The translations under genes were made by a program, and so were the position numbers. From Gammaproteobacteria bacterium (GTDB lineage Bacteria > Pseudomonadota > Gammaproteobacteria > Coxiellales > Coxiellaceae), in contig JAHZKQ010000200.1 of assembly GCA_022600315.1 (NCBI GenBank), positions 1 to 5,287 of the forward strand: a DNA stretch of 5,287 bases. Reading direction: 5' to 3'. The notes below the pieces were generated by a model. The model did no database searches. It was not told the origin of the DNA and saw only the letters and a program-made list of their open reading frames with translations. Of the stretch, positions 1 through 5,287 are shown one piece after another. Positions within the stretch are counted from its first letter, which is position 1. Every line of letters starts with the position of its first letter.

Positions 1-858
1 AATAAAGCCCCTCGAACTTTACCCTATGGTTCAGATAAAAAAACCATTACTAATTTTTTAATCGATAGTCAACTCATTCAAGTGCCACTAGTGAATAAAA
101 AAGGTCAAGTGCTCGGGGTTGAAACTTTAGAGCATCTGGTTGCCCCAGCACGCCATGAAGCCGCGGTATTTTTAATGGCTGGTGGGTTTGGTACACGTTT
201 ACATCCTTTAACCCATGAAACACCAAAGCCGCTATTAAAAATTGGCCAATCACCAGTGATGCAAAATATTCTGGAAAGTTTTATTGCTAATGGGTTCCAT
301 AAATTTTATATCGCGGTACATTATAAATCCGACATGATTCAAGACTATTTTGGTAATGGTAGTAAATGGGGCGTTGAGATTGAATATATTGTCGAAGAGG
401 AACCGTTAGGCACCGCCGGAGCTTTAGGTTATTTGGCCGAGCAATCTAAGCCTTTATTAGTGATGAATTGCGATTTATTAACTAAGGTGGATTTCTCAGC
501 TTTATTGCGTTTTCATCTGGAAAACGATGCCATGGCGACCATGGGCGTGCGCGAGTATGATTTTCAGTTGCCTTATGGCATGGTGCAGTCTAAAGAATCA
601 AGAGTGACGGGGTTAATTGAAAAGCCTGTGTATAGCTTCTTTGTGAATGCGGGTTTTTATGTGCTCTCGCCAGAAATTTTAAAATTTATTTCAACAGGAA
701 AATTTTTAAACATGACCGATGTTTTAAATCAAGCCCTAAAACGTCAAGAAAAAGTGGTGATGTTTCCGATTCATGAATATTGGCTTGATATCGGTCGGCT
801 AGATGATTTTGAGCAAGCTAAAAAAGATATTGTGAATTATTTTCAAGAGGTGGTGTAA
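1..858 (+). CDS. ptmE: CBS-domain sugar-phosphate nucleotidyltransferase, 5'-truncated (PtmE-like)
   Basis: The frame is open from base 1, so the gene starts outside the window; 285 C-terminal residues are visible, and the GTG at 82 is an internal Val. Visible residues 1 to about 48 look like the end of a CBS domain (hydrophobic strand, then a K-K-G-x-V-L-G-V-E-T-L turn). A nucleotidyltransferase domain follows: AGGFGTRL at 60-67, PKP with Lys76, GTAGAL at 137-142, N-C-D at 156-158, EKP at 207-209, NAGFY at 216-220 and WLDIG at 261-265. In Campylobacter, PtmE has this CBS-plus-transferase layout and makes GDP-glucosamine from glucosamine-1-phosphate and GTP, the cytosolic entry step to legionaminic acid. 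That substrate is inferred here from architecture and from the downstream ptmB- and ptmA-like genes. Mannose- or glucose-1-phosphate nucleotidyltransferases share the fold and cannot be excluded. The Cys in N-C-D is odd: Gly is usual. Confidence 0.83.
   Translation, partial: NKAPRTLPYGSDKKTITNFLIDSQLIQVPLVNKKGQVLGVETLEHLVAPARHEAAVFLMAGGFGTRLHPLTHETPKPLLKIGQSPVMQNILESFIANGFHKFYIAVHYKSDMIQDYFGNGSKWGVEIEYIVEEEPLGTAGALGYLAEQSKPLLVMNCDLLTKVDFSALLRFHLENDAMATMGVREYDFQLPYGMVQSKESRVTGLIEKPVYSFFVNAGFYVLSPEILKFISTGKFLNMTDVLNQALKRQEKVVMFPIHEYWLDIGRLDDFEQAKKDIVNYFQEVV
845..850 (+). promoter_or_regulatory. Shine-Dalgarno site for the TTG-started cytidylyltransferase
   Basis: AAGAGG lies inside the last codons of the preceding nucleotidyltransferase gene, 9 nt before the TTG at 860. 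It supports TTG as the true start, because no ATG or GTG sits in frame close to the conserved N-terminal strand of the product. Confidence 0.6.
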
Positions 859-859
859 G

Positions 860-1567
860 TTGAGTTGTTGTGCTTTTATATTTGCGCGTGGTGGTTCTAA
901 AGGTGTAAAGCGAAAAAATATTCGTTCCTTTGCCGGCAAACCTTTAATTGCGCATACGATTGAATTTGGTTTAAAACATCCTGGCATTGACCGCTTAATT
1001 GTATCCACCGAGGATCAAGAAATTGCCGAGGTGGCATTGCAGTTTGGGGCGGAAGTGCCCTTTATGCGACCACAAGCTTTAGCTGAAGATGATAGTTCTG
1101 AATGGCAAGCTTGGCAGCATGCGATTAAAGAGATTCAAAAACAAAATCCTTTTAATCAATTTGTTTGTTTGCCGGTAACAGCTCCCTTGCGTAAAGCCGA
1201 AGATTTAACCCAGTGTTTAAAAGTTTTTCGTAAAGGCCAGGCTGATTTAGTTTTTACTGCGCGCCAAGCGCAACGTAATCCTTATTTTAATATGGTAACA
1301 GTGAATCAACAAGGCTATGCTGAATTAGCGATTTCCTCTGCCGAAATTATTGAGCAACGCCAAGCAGCACCAGCGGTTTATGATATGGCTACGGTGGCTT
1401 ATGTGACCAGCCCTAATTTTGTTTTACAGCACGATGGAATTTTTTCGGGTCGTTGCCAATTTGTGTGTGTTCCCGCTGAGCGTGCGGTGGATGTGGACAC
1501 CGAGCTAGATTTTAAAATTGCCGAATATTTATTTAAAGAGAATTGCCATGAACCAATCTGTGCATGA
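860..1567 (+). CDS. ptmB: CMP-nonulosonate cytidylyltransferase (PtmB/LegF-like)
   Basis: This 235-residue protein is full length for the acylneuraminate cytidylyltransferase family (about 225-235). Such enzymes join CTP to a nonulosonic acid, giving the CMP-sugar and pyrophosphate in the cytosol. The nucleotide-binding motif ARGGSKGVKRKN is at 9-20, the TAPLR version of the family's TSPLR motif at 107-111, and the metal-binding Asp pair at Asp211 and Asp213 in AVDVDTELDF. The segment YDMATVAYV at 174-182 replaces the NGAIY-type segment of true NeuA and resembles PtmB/LegF proteins, which use legionaminic acid; this subfamily call is from memory. The start is TTG, one base after the upstream stop, with a good ribosome site; it places the first beta strand at the very N-terminus as expected. 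Translation is probably coupled to the upstream gene. CMP-sialate or CMP-pseudaminate synthetase is possible, but the neighbouring ptmE- and ptmA-like genes favour legionaminate. Confidence 0.88.
   Translation: MSCCAFIFARGGSKGVKRKNIRSFAGKPLIAHTIEFGLKHPGIDRLIVSTEDQEIAEVALQFGAEVPFMRPQALAEDDSSEWQAWQHAIKEIQKQNPFNQFVCLPVTAPLRKAEDLTQCLKVFRKGQADLVFTARQAQRNPYFNMVTVNQQGYAELAISSAEIIEQRQAAPAVYDMATVAYVTSPNFVLQHDGIFSGRCQFVCVPAERAVDVDTELDFKIAEYLFKENCHEPICA
1535..1540 (+). promoter_or_regulatory. Shine-Dalgarno site selecting the ATG at 1548
   Basis: AAAGAG sits 7 nt before the ATG at 1548 and within the 3' end of the cytidylyltransferase gene. It favours this start over the in-frame TTG at 1518 and the later in-frame ATG at 1572. 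Confidence 0.55.
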
Positions 1568-2354
1568 TTTAATGTCCTTAAAAAATCGTTATGCATTAAT
1601 TACCGGTGGGGCAGGTCATGTCGGCAAAATGGCGGCAGACACTTTAGCCCAATTGGGCGCAAGTATTTTTTTGGTGGATCGCGATAAGGCGGCACTTGAT
1701 GCATTCGCTGAAAGTCTTGTTGCTGCTTATGATATTGAAGTCTATCCCATGGTAGCTGATCTAGAAGACTTGGATGCCGTTGCAAGCATTGCTTCATATG
1801 TTAAACAGCAATCTAACCAGTTGCATATTTTAATCAATAATGCGGCTTTTGTGGGTAGCAGTGATTTATCCGGTTGGGTAGGGCCTTTGGCCAAGCAAAG
1901 TATTGCGACTTGGGAGCGTGCACTTCGAGTTAATTTAACCGCGCCATTTGCTTTGGCGCAAGCCTTTGAGCCGCTTTTAACAGCTGCAAAAGGCGCAAGC
2001 ATCATTAATATCGGCTCGATTTATGGTATAGTGGGCCCCCATTTTGAGCTCTATAAAGACTTGGAAATGGGGAATCCGGCAGCTTATGCGGCTAGTAAAG
2101 GCGGTCTGATTCAGTTGACCCGTTGGTTGGCGGCTGCTATGGCACCGGCGATTCGGGTTAATGCCTTATCGCCAGGCGGTATTTGGCGGGATCAAGCCGA
2201 AGCCTTTGTTGAGCGTTATGCCGCGAATACCTTGCTGGAGCGCATGGCTCGAGAAAAAGATTTGCAAGGAGCGATCACTTATTTGGCGAGTGATTTATCT
2301 GCCTATGTTACAGGGCAAAATTTAATTGTTGATGGCGGCTGGACTGCCACTTAA
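1548..2354 (+). CDS. ptmA: SDR-family oxidoreductase of the nonulosonate locus (PtmA-like)
   Basis: This 268-residue protein is a classical short-chain dehydrogenase/reductase. It shows the TGGAGHVG dinucleotide loop at 19-26, Asp44 at the end of the second strand (usually an NAD(H) preference), NNAA at 97-100, Asn129, catalytic Ser157, and Tyr180 with Lys184 in YAASK. SPGG at 208-211 and a TGQNLIVDGG end at 255-264 are also typical. The spacing between Ser157 and Tyr180 is longer than the usual 12-13 residues and carries an acidic, aromatic insertion (about 164-176), a trait I associate with PtmA-type flagellin-modification proteins. PtmA genes sit beside ptmB in Campylobacter legionaminic acid loci, but their exact reaction is not settled, so the substrate is left open. 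The ATG at 1548 overlaps the upstream gene by 20 nt. Many SDRs are annotated as 3-oxoacyl-ACP reductases; that name would be misleading in this setting. Confidence 0.85.
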   Translation: MNQSVHDLMSLKNRYALITGGAGHVGKMAADTLAQLGASIFLVDRDKAALDAFAESLVAAYDIEVYPMVADLEDLDAVASIASYVKQQSNQLHILINNAAFVGSSDLSGWVGPLAKQSIATWERALRVNLTAPFALAQAFEPLLTAAKGASIINIGSIYGIVGPHFELYKDLEMGNPAAYAASKGGLIQLTRWLAAAMAPAIRVNALSPGGIWRDQAEAFVERYAANTLLERMAREKDLQGAITYLASDLSAYVTGQNLIVDGGWTAT

Positions 2355-2369
2355 ATAAAGGAATAAATA

Positions 2370-3731
2370 ATGTCGAAAATTTTAGCGCCAACGCGAGTTG
2401 ATTTAAGTAAATTTCAATTACCCGAATTGCAATTAACAACAAAATATGGCTTACCAAAGCAAGTAGAGTATTGTACGCAATGCGTGATTTCCAATCAGCG
2501 GCCAAATTCCGCGGTCGAATATAAACATACCAAGGAAAGTAAAAAAGCCACTATTCATTTTAATGAGGAAGGGGTTTGTGATGCCTGCCGTTTGGCTAAA
2601 CAAAAACACAATACGATTGATTGGGCTGAGCGCGAAAAAAAATTGATTGAATTATGTAATCAGCATCGCAGTAAAGATGGTTCTTATGATTGTTTAGTGC
2701 CAGGCTCGGGTGGTAAAGACAGTTTCTATGCGGCGCACGTTTTAAAGTATAAATACGGCATGCATCCCTTAACGGTTACTTGGTCGCCGCATGTTTATAC
2801 CACTTGGGGTTGGCAGAATTTTCAAACTTGGATTCACGCCGGTTTTGATAATTACCTAATGACGCCGAATGGTTTAGTGCATCGTTTATTAACCCGTTTA
2901 GCTGTAGACAACTTATTACATCCTTTTCAGGCTTTTATGTTTGGGCAAAAATCTTTAGCGCCTAAAATGGCGGATCTATTTAATTTAAAGTTAGTTTTTT
3001 TTGGTGAAAATGAAGCCGAGTATGGCAACCCGATTGGCGATGCAGATGGTGCTAAACGCGATTGGCGGTATTTTACTGCCGAAGATCAAACAAAGATTTT
3101 TCTAGCGGGTACGCCGATTCAAGCGCTAAAAGAAGATTATGGTTTAGAGCAACAAGATTTAATTCCCTATTTGCCGGCCGATCCTGAGCGTATCGCGGCA
3201 AAAAATATTGAAGTGCATTATTTAGGGTATTATTTAAAATGGCACCCGCAAAGTTGCTATTATTACGCGGTTGAACACGGCGGTTTTCAGGCCTCGCCAG
3301 AAAGAACGCCAGGCACCTACAGTAAATATAATAGCATTGACGATCGAATTGATGATTTTCATTATTACACCACAGGCGTTAAATTTGGTTTGGGGCGTGC
3401 CACTTACGATGCGGCGCAAGAAATTCGTTCACAAGATATTACCCGTGAAGAAGGTGTGGCTTTAGTGAATCGTTTTGATCATGAATTTCCAGAGCGATTT
3501 GCCGCAGAAATTTTTGAATATCTCAGTATCGATCCAAAACAATTTCCAATCGCCAGTAAAATGTTTGAAGAACCTATTATGACGCGTGAATACTTTAATT
3601 TACTCTGCGATAATTTTCGCTCTCCGCATTTATGGAAGCATGAAAATGGGCAGTGGGCGTTACGGCATAAGTTAACTAATCCAGTGAGTGCTAGCGAAGA
3701 TGGCAAACATCCGGCTTATATCCAGGCTTGA
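2370..3731 (+). CDS. N-acetyl sugar amidotransferase (PseA/WbpG/PtmG family)
   Basis: This 453-residue cytosolic enzyme is of the PP-loop ATPase type. The signature PGSGGKDS is at 111-118, where ATP would adenylate the acetamido oxygen before ammonia replaces it, giving an acetamidino group. Two Cys pairs, Cys35/Cys38 and Cys70/Cys73, form a probable zinc site ahead of the P-loop; the second lies in EEGVCDAC, typical of the family. Compared with PseA or WbpG, as recalled, it has about 30 extra N-terminal residues and an insertion between the Cys pairs (about 48-61). I associate these with the subfamily including Campylobacter PtmG, which acts on legionaminic acid. The ATG has AAGGA 7 nt upstream and starts 15 nt after the SDR stop. 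HisF- and HisH-like genes follow directly, matching the known three-part system in which they supply ammonia. The family assignment is firm; legionaminate as substrate is inferred from neighbours. Confidence 0.9.
   Translation: MSKILAPTRVDLSKFQLPELQLTTKYGLPKQVEYCTQCVISNQRPNSAVEYKHTKESKKATIHFNEEGVCDACRLAKQKHNTIDWAEREKKLIELCNQHRSKDGSYDCLVPGSGGKDSFYAAHVLKYKYGMHPLTVTWSPHVYTTWGWQNFQTWIHAGFDNYLMTPNGLVHRLLTRLAVDNLLHPFQAFMFGQKSLAPKMADLFNLKLVFFGENEAEYGNPIGDADGAKRDWRYFTAEDQTKIFLAGTPIQALKEDYGLEQQDLIPYLPADPERIAAKNIEVHYLGYYLKWHPQSCYYYAVEHGGFQASPERTPGTYSKYNSIDDRIDDFHYYTTGVKFGLGRATYDAAQEIRSQDITREEGVALVNRFDHEFPERFAAEIFEYLSIDPKQFPIASKMFEEPIMTREYFNLLCDNFRSPHLWKHENGQWALRHKLTNPVSASEDGKHPAYIQA
3700..3731 (+). other. 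32-nt coding overlap of amidotransferase and hisF-like genes
   Basis: The two genes share 32 nt in different frames. The shared bases encode the last ten residues of the amidotransferase and the first ten-plus of the HisF-like protein. The amidotransferase TGA (3729-3731) lies across the GAT codon (3730-3732) for HisF Asp11, a conserved catalytic position. No strong ribosome site precedes the ATG at 3700; the best is a weak GTGAG at 3684-3688, so translation is probably coupled. Confidence 0.75.
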
Positions 3732-4461
3732 TATTAAAGGCCCCAATTTAATTAAAGGTGTGCACCTGGAAGGTTTACGAGTAGTGGGTGATCCGCAAGA
3801 TTATGCACGGCAATATTATGCGACTGGTGCTGATGAATTAATTTATATGGATACGGTGGCGAGTCTATATGGCCGCAATCATTTGGGCGATATTGTTAAA
3901 CGTGTGGTGCAGGATGTTTTTATTCCGATTACAGTGGGCGGCGGGATTCGTTCTACTGACGATGTTAAACAAATTTTACGTTGCGGCGCTGATAAAGTGG
4001 CAATTAATACCGCGGCCGTAAAACGACCAGAATTAATTACTGAGGTATCGCAAAAATTTGGTTCACAATGCATGGTGTTATCCATCGAAGCCATGCGCAT
4101 TAGTGAAAATCTTTGGCATGTGTTTACTGATAATGGTCGCGAACTAACAGGCATGGATGTGGTGAAGTGGGCGCAGCAAGCCGTTGAATTAGGTGCTGGA
4201 GAGATTTTATTAACCTCAATCGACCAAGAAGGCACCTATAAAGGTTTTGACATTGAGCTAGTAAAAGCAGTATCAACTGCTGTGCCGGTACCGGTGATTG
4301 CTAGCGGTGGTTTTGGTGAGGTGCAAGATTTATTGGATGTGGTTGAAAAAGCTCAGGCAGATGCAGTGGCAATTGCTGGGGCTTTGCATTATAAAAAAAC
4401 CGATTTAACTGCCGTACGCCAACAAGCGCATAATAATCATTTACACGTGAGGCAAGTATGA
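3700..4461 (+). CDS. HisF-like ammonia-channelling subunit of the sugar amidotransferase system (HisF2)
   Basis: This 253-residue beta/alpha barrel has the length and landmarks of HisF, the synthase subunit of imidazole glycerol phosphate synthase. It has Asp11 after the first strand, phosphate-binding TVGGGIR at 78-84, Asn103, GT at 178-179 and ASGG at 201-204. Residues matching the ammonia-gate of Thermotoga HisF are kept: Arg5, Glu46, Lys99 and Glu168 (Glu167 there). This suggests it still docks a glutaminase and passes ammonia through the barrel. However, Asp130, the second catalytic acid of HisF, is Glu (LSIEAMR), and Cys9 is Arg. It lies between the PP-loop amidotransferase and the HisH-like gene, so it most likely feeds ammonia to the amidotransferase, as in WbpG-HisH2-HisF2. 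The ATG at 3700 is chosen over the GTG at 3688 because it puts the catalytic Asp at position 11. A role in histidine synthesis is unlikely. Confidence 0.9.
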   Translation: MANIRLISRLDIKGPNLIKGVHLEGLRVVGDPQDYARQYYATGADELIYMDTVASLYGRNHLGDIVKRVVQDVFIPITVGGGIRSTDDVKQILRCGADKVAINTAAVKRPELITEVSQKFGSQCMVLSIEAMRISENLWHVFTDNGRELTGMDVVKWAQQAVELGAGEILLTSIDQEGTYKGFDIELVKAVSTAVPVPVIASGGFGEVQDLLDVVEKAQADAVAIAGALHYKKTDLTAVRQQAHNNHLHVRQV

Positions 4462-5108
4462 AACCAAAAGTGACTGTGGTGGATTATGGTGTCGGTAATC
4501 TTTTAAGTGTACGGCAGGCATTAACGCATTGTGGCGCCGAAGTATTAATGGCTGAAACGGCAGAGCAAATTTTACAAGCCGAGCGTTTAGTTTTGCCGGG
4601 TGTTGGCGCTTTTGCTAACGCCATGCAGGAGCTTAAAGCGCGTCAGTTAATTGAAGCCTTAAAAACTTATGCGAGTTCTGGACGACCTTTTTTAGGGATT
4701 TGTTTAGGGATGCAATTAATGCTAGAAACTACCGAAGAATTTGGTTGTCACCAAGGTTTAGGTTTAATTGCCGGTAAAACAGTGAAGATTTCTAACGTCA
4801 CTCAGGATGGTCAGTCACAAAAAGTCCCGCATATTGGTTGGAATGAAATTTACTCGGCGCATAGTAATAATACCTTTTGGCCGCAATTAAATAGTAAACC
4901 TTCAGTATATTTTGTGCATTCTTATCAGGTTGTGCCGACTCACGGCGAAGATATTATAGCAGTGTGTGATTATGGTGGTCATGAAATTGTTGCCATCATA
5001 GGGCGTGGTCAATTGTGGGGTTGTCAATTTCATCCGGAAAAAAGCGCTGAGATGGGGTTATCATTATTGTCGGCGTTTATTAAAGCGAACTTATCGGTGA
5101 CCGTTTAG
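4458..5108 (+). CDS. HisH-like class I glutamine amidotransferase (HisH2), glutaminase subunit
   Basis: This 216-residue protein is full length for HisH (about 200-215) and hydrolyses glutamine to glutamate and ammonia. The catalytic triad is complete: Cys82 in GICLGMQ at the nucleophile elbow, and His192 and Glu194 in FHPEKS. The oxyanion-strand motif PGVG is at 47-50, and the family segments PHIGWN (124-129) and YFVHSY (151-156) are present. The ATG overlaps the hisF-like stop as ATGA, with TGAGG 5 nt upstream, so the partners should be made in equal amounts. No other histidine genes are visible, and the genes sit behind a PP-loop sugar amidotransferase. Its ammonia is therefore expected to pass through the HisF-like barrel for acetamidino-group formation rather than imidazole ring closure. 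Sequence alone does not separate HisH from HisH2; context does. Confidence 0.92.
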   Translation: MKPKVTVVDYGVGNLLSVRQALTHCGAEVLMAETAEQILQAERLVLPGVGAFANAMQELKARQLIEALKTYASSGRPFLGICLGMQLMLETTEEFGCHQGLGLIAGKTVKISNVTQDGQSQKVPHIGWNEIYSAHSNNTFWPQLNSKPSVYFVHSYQVVPTHGEDIIAVCDYGGHEIVAIIGRGQLWGCQFHPEKSAEMGLSLLSAFIKANLSVTV

Positions 5109-5121
5109 TGATCGAATAATT

Positions 5122-5126
5122 AGGAG
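5122..5126 (+). promoter_or_regulatory. Strong Shine-Dalgarno site before the last gene
   Basis: AGGAG ends 7 nt before the ATG at 5134, in the 25-nt gap after the HisH-like gene. It is the strongest ribosome site in the window and supports a real gene start. The gap holds no inverted repeat with a T-run, so no terminator separates this gene from those upstream. Confidence 0.7.
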
Positions 5127-5133
5127 AATTACA

Positions 5134-5287
5134 ATGGCATTTCTAGTCACTACCGCCGATCAACGATTTTGGAAACAGGATGAAGAAATTATTTTTCTCG
5201 GGCAGTGGTGTAAGCGTTATCAAGACCGTACTGTTTGGGAGAAGCTGGATCATGAGGTCTTGCCTTATCATTGGGAGGATAGGCAGC
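5134..5287 (+). CDS. LIC12162-family putative transferase, 3'-truncated
   Basis: Only the first 51 residues are visible; the frame stays open to the window end. The N-terminus begins AFLVTTADQRFWKQDE, followed by IFLGQWCKRY (about 20-29) and, after a tryptophan, L-D-H-E-V-L-P-Y-H-W-E-D-R. This Thr-Thr, phenylalanine-tryptophan, L-G-x-W-C and Y-H-W-D/E-D-R pattern matches, from memory, the LIC12162 family named after a Leptospira protein. That family is usually found in surface-polysaccharide loci and annotated as putative transferases. The ATG has a strong ribosome site and begins 25 nt after the HisH-like stop, so it is probably in the same operon. Its place after the amidination genes suggests it could transfer the finished CMP-sugar to an acceptor. 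That is inference only, since the catalytic region lies outside the window. Confidence 0.72.
   Translation, partial: MAFLVTTADQRFWKQDEEIIFLGQWCKRYQDRTVWEKLDHEVLPYHWEDRQ

Noticed and set aside
82..858. Complete 258-residue nucleotidyltransferase starting at the GTG at 82
   Set aside because: The frame is open back to base 1 and the upstream codons continue a CBS-like domain; the GTG has no ribosome site and is an internal Val.
799..1008. Minus-strand frame spanning the nucleotidyltransferase/cytidylyltransferase junction
   Set aside because: It is antisense to two confident genes with no motif; it reflects codon use on the other strand.
1518..1547. TTG at 1518 as the start of the SDR gene
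   Set aside because: It adds ten residues not expected in the family and lacks a ribosome site, whereas the ATG at 1548 has AAAGAG at proper spacing.
2033..2040. GGGCCC palindrome with a short C run in the SDR gene
   Set aside because: It is an isolated short palindrome within coding sequence and too short to be a phase-variable tract or terminator.
3271..3465. 64-residue plus-strand frame inside the amidotransferase gene
   Set aside because: It is out of frame with a strongly conserved gene and has no ribosome site or domain signal.
3688..3699. GTG at 3688 as the start of the HisF-like gene
   Set aside because: The ATG at 3700 puts the catalytic Asp at position 11 as in characterised HisF; the GTG adds four unneeded residues.
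3879..4235. 118-residue open frame on the minus strand
   Set aside because: It lies entirely antisense to the well-supported HisF-like gene, has a Cys/Ser/Thr-rich composition typical of a shadow frame, and shows no recognisable motif.
3700..5108. Histidine biosynthesis operon fragment (hisF-hisH)
   Set aside because: No other his genes are present, HisF has Glu at catalytic position 130, and the pair directly follows a PP-loop sugar amidotransferase, so a sugar amidination role fits better.
5109..5133. Possible terminator or promoter between the HisH-like and LIC12162-like genes
   Set aside because: Only 25 nt, with no hairpin plus T-run and no convincing -35/-10 pair; it contains just a ribosome binding site.

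Overview
The window is a gapless run of seven genes, all on the + strand. It reads as part of a cell-surface sugar locus that makes an activated nonulosonic acid of the legionaminic acid type and then modifies it. Base composition is moderately AT-rich with heavy use of TTA/TTG leucine codons. Protein similarities, as I recall them, point to a Gram-negative bacterium, most likely a proteobacterium and plausibly a gammaproteobacterium. No rRNA or other marker is present, so the taxon is a weak inference.

The left part (1-2354) holds three genes resembling the ptmE, ptmB and ptmA genes of the Campylobacter legionaminic acid locus. The first is the 3' end of a CBS-domain sugar-phosphate nucleotidyltransferase, running in from outside the window. 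The second is a CMP-nonulosonate (acylneuraminate-type) cytidylyltransferase with a TTG start. The third is a short-chain dehydrogenase/reductase.

The middle part (2370-5108) is an amidination module: a PP-loop N-acetyl sugar amidotransferase (PseA/WbpG/PtmG family), a HisF-like protein and a HisH-like glutaminase. By the established model for this trio, HisH releases ammonia from glutamine, HisF channels it, and the ATP-dependent amidotransferase uses it to turn an N-acetyl group into an acetamidino (acetimidoyl) group. These hisF and hisH genes are therefore not evidence of histidine biosynthesis.

The right edge (5134-5287) holds the first 51 codons of a protein resembling the LIC12162 family of putative transferases, which is a candidate for transferring the finished sugar.

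Gene spacing is very tight (1 nt gap, 20 nt overlap, 15 nt gap, 32 nt overlap, 4 nt overlap, 25 nt gap). I see no internal promoter or terminator, so this is best read as one operon that extends beyond both window ends. No mobile element, repeat array, RNA gene or CRISPR was seen, and no gene-free stretch exceeds 25 bases. The most unusual points are an Asp-to-Glu change at one of the two catalytic aspartates of HisF, and a 32-nt overlap in which the amidotransferase stop codon lies across the codon for the other HisF catalytic aspartate.
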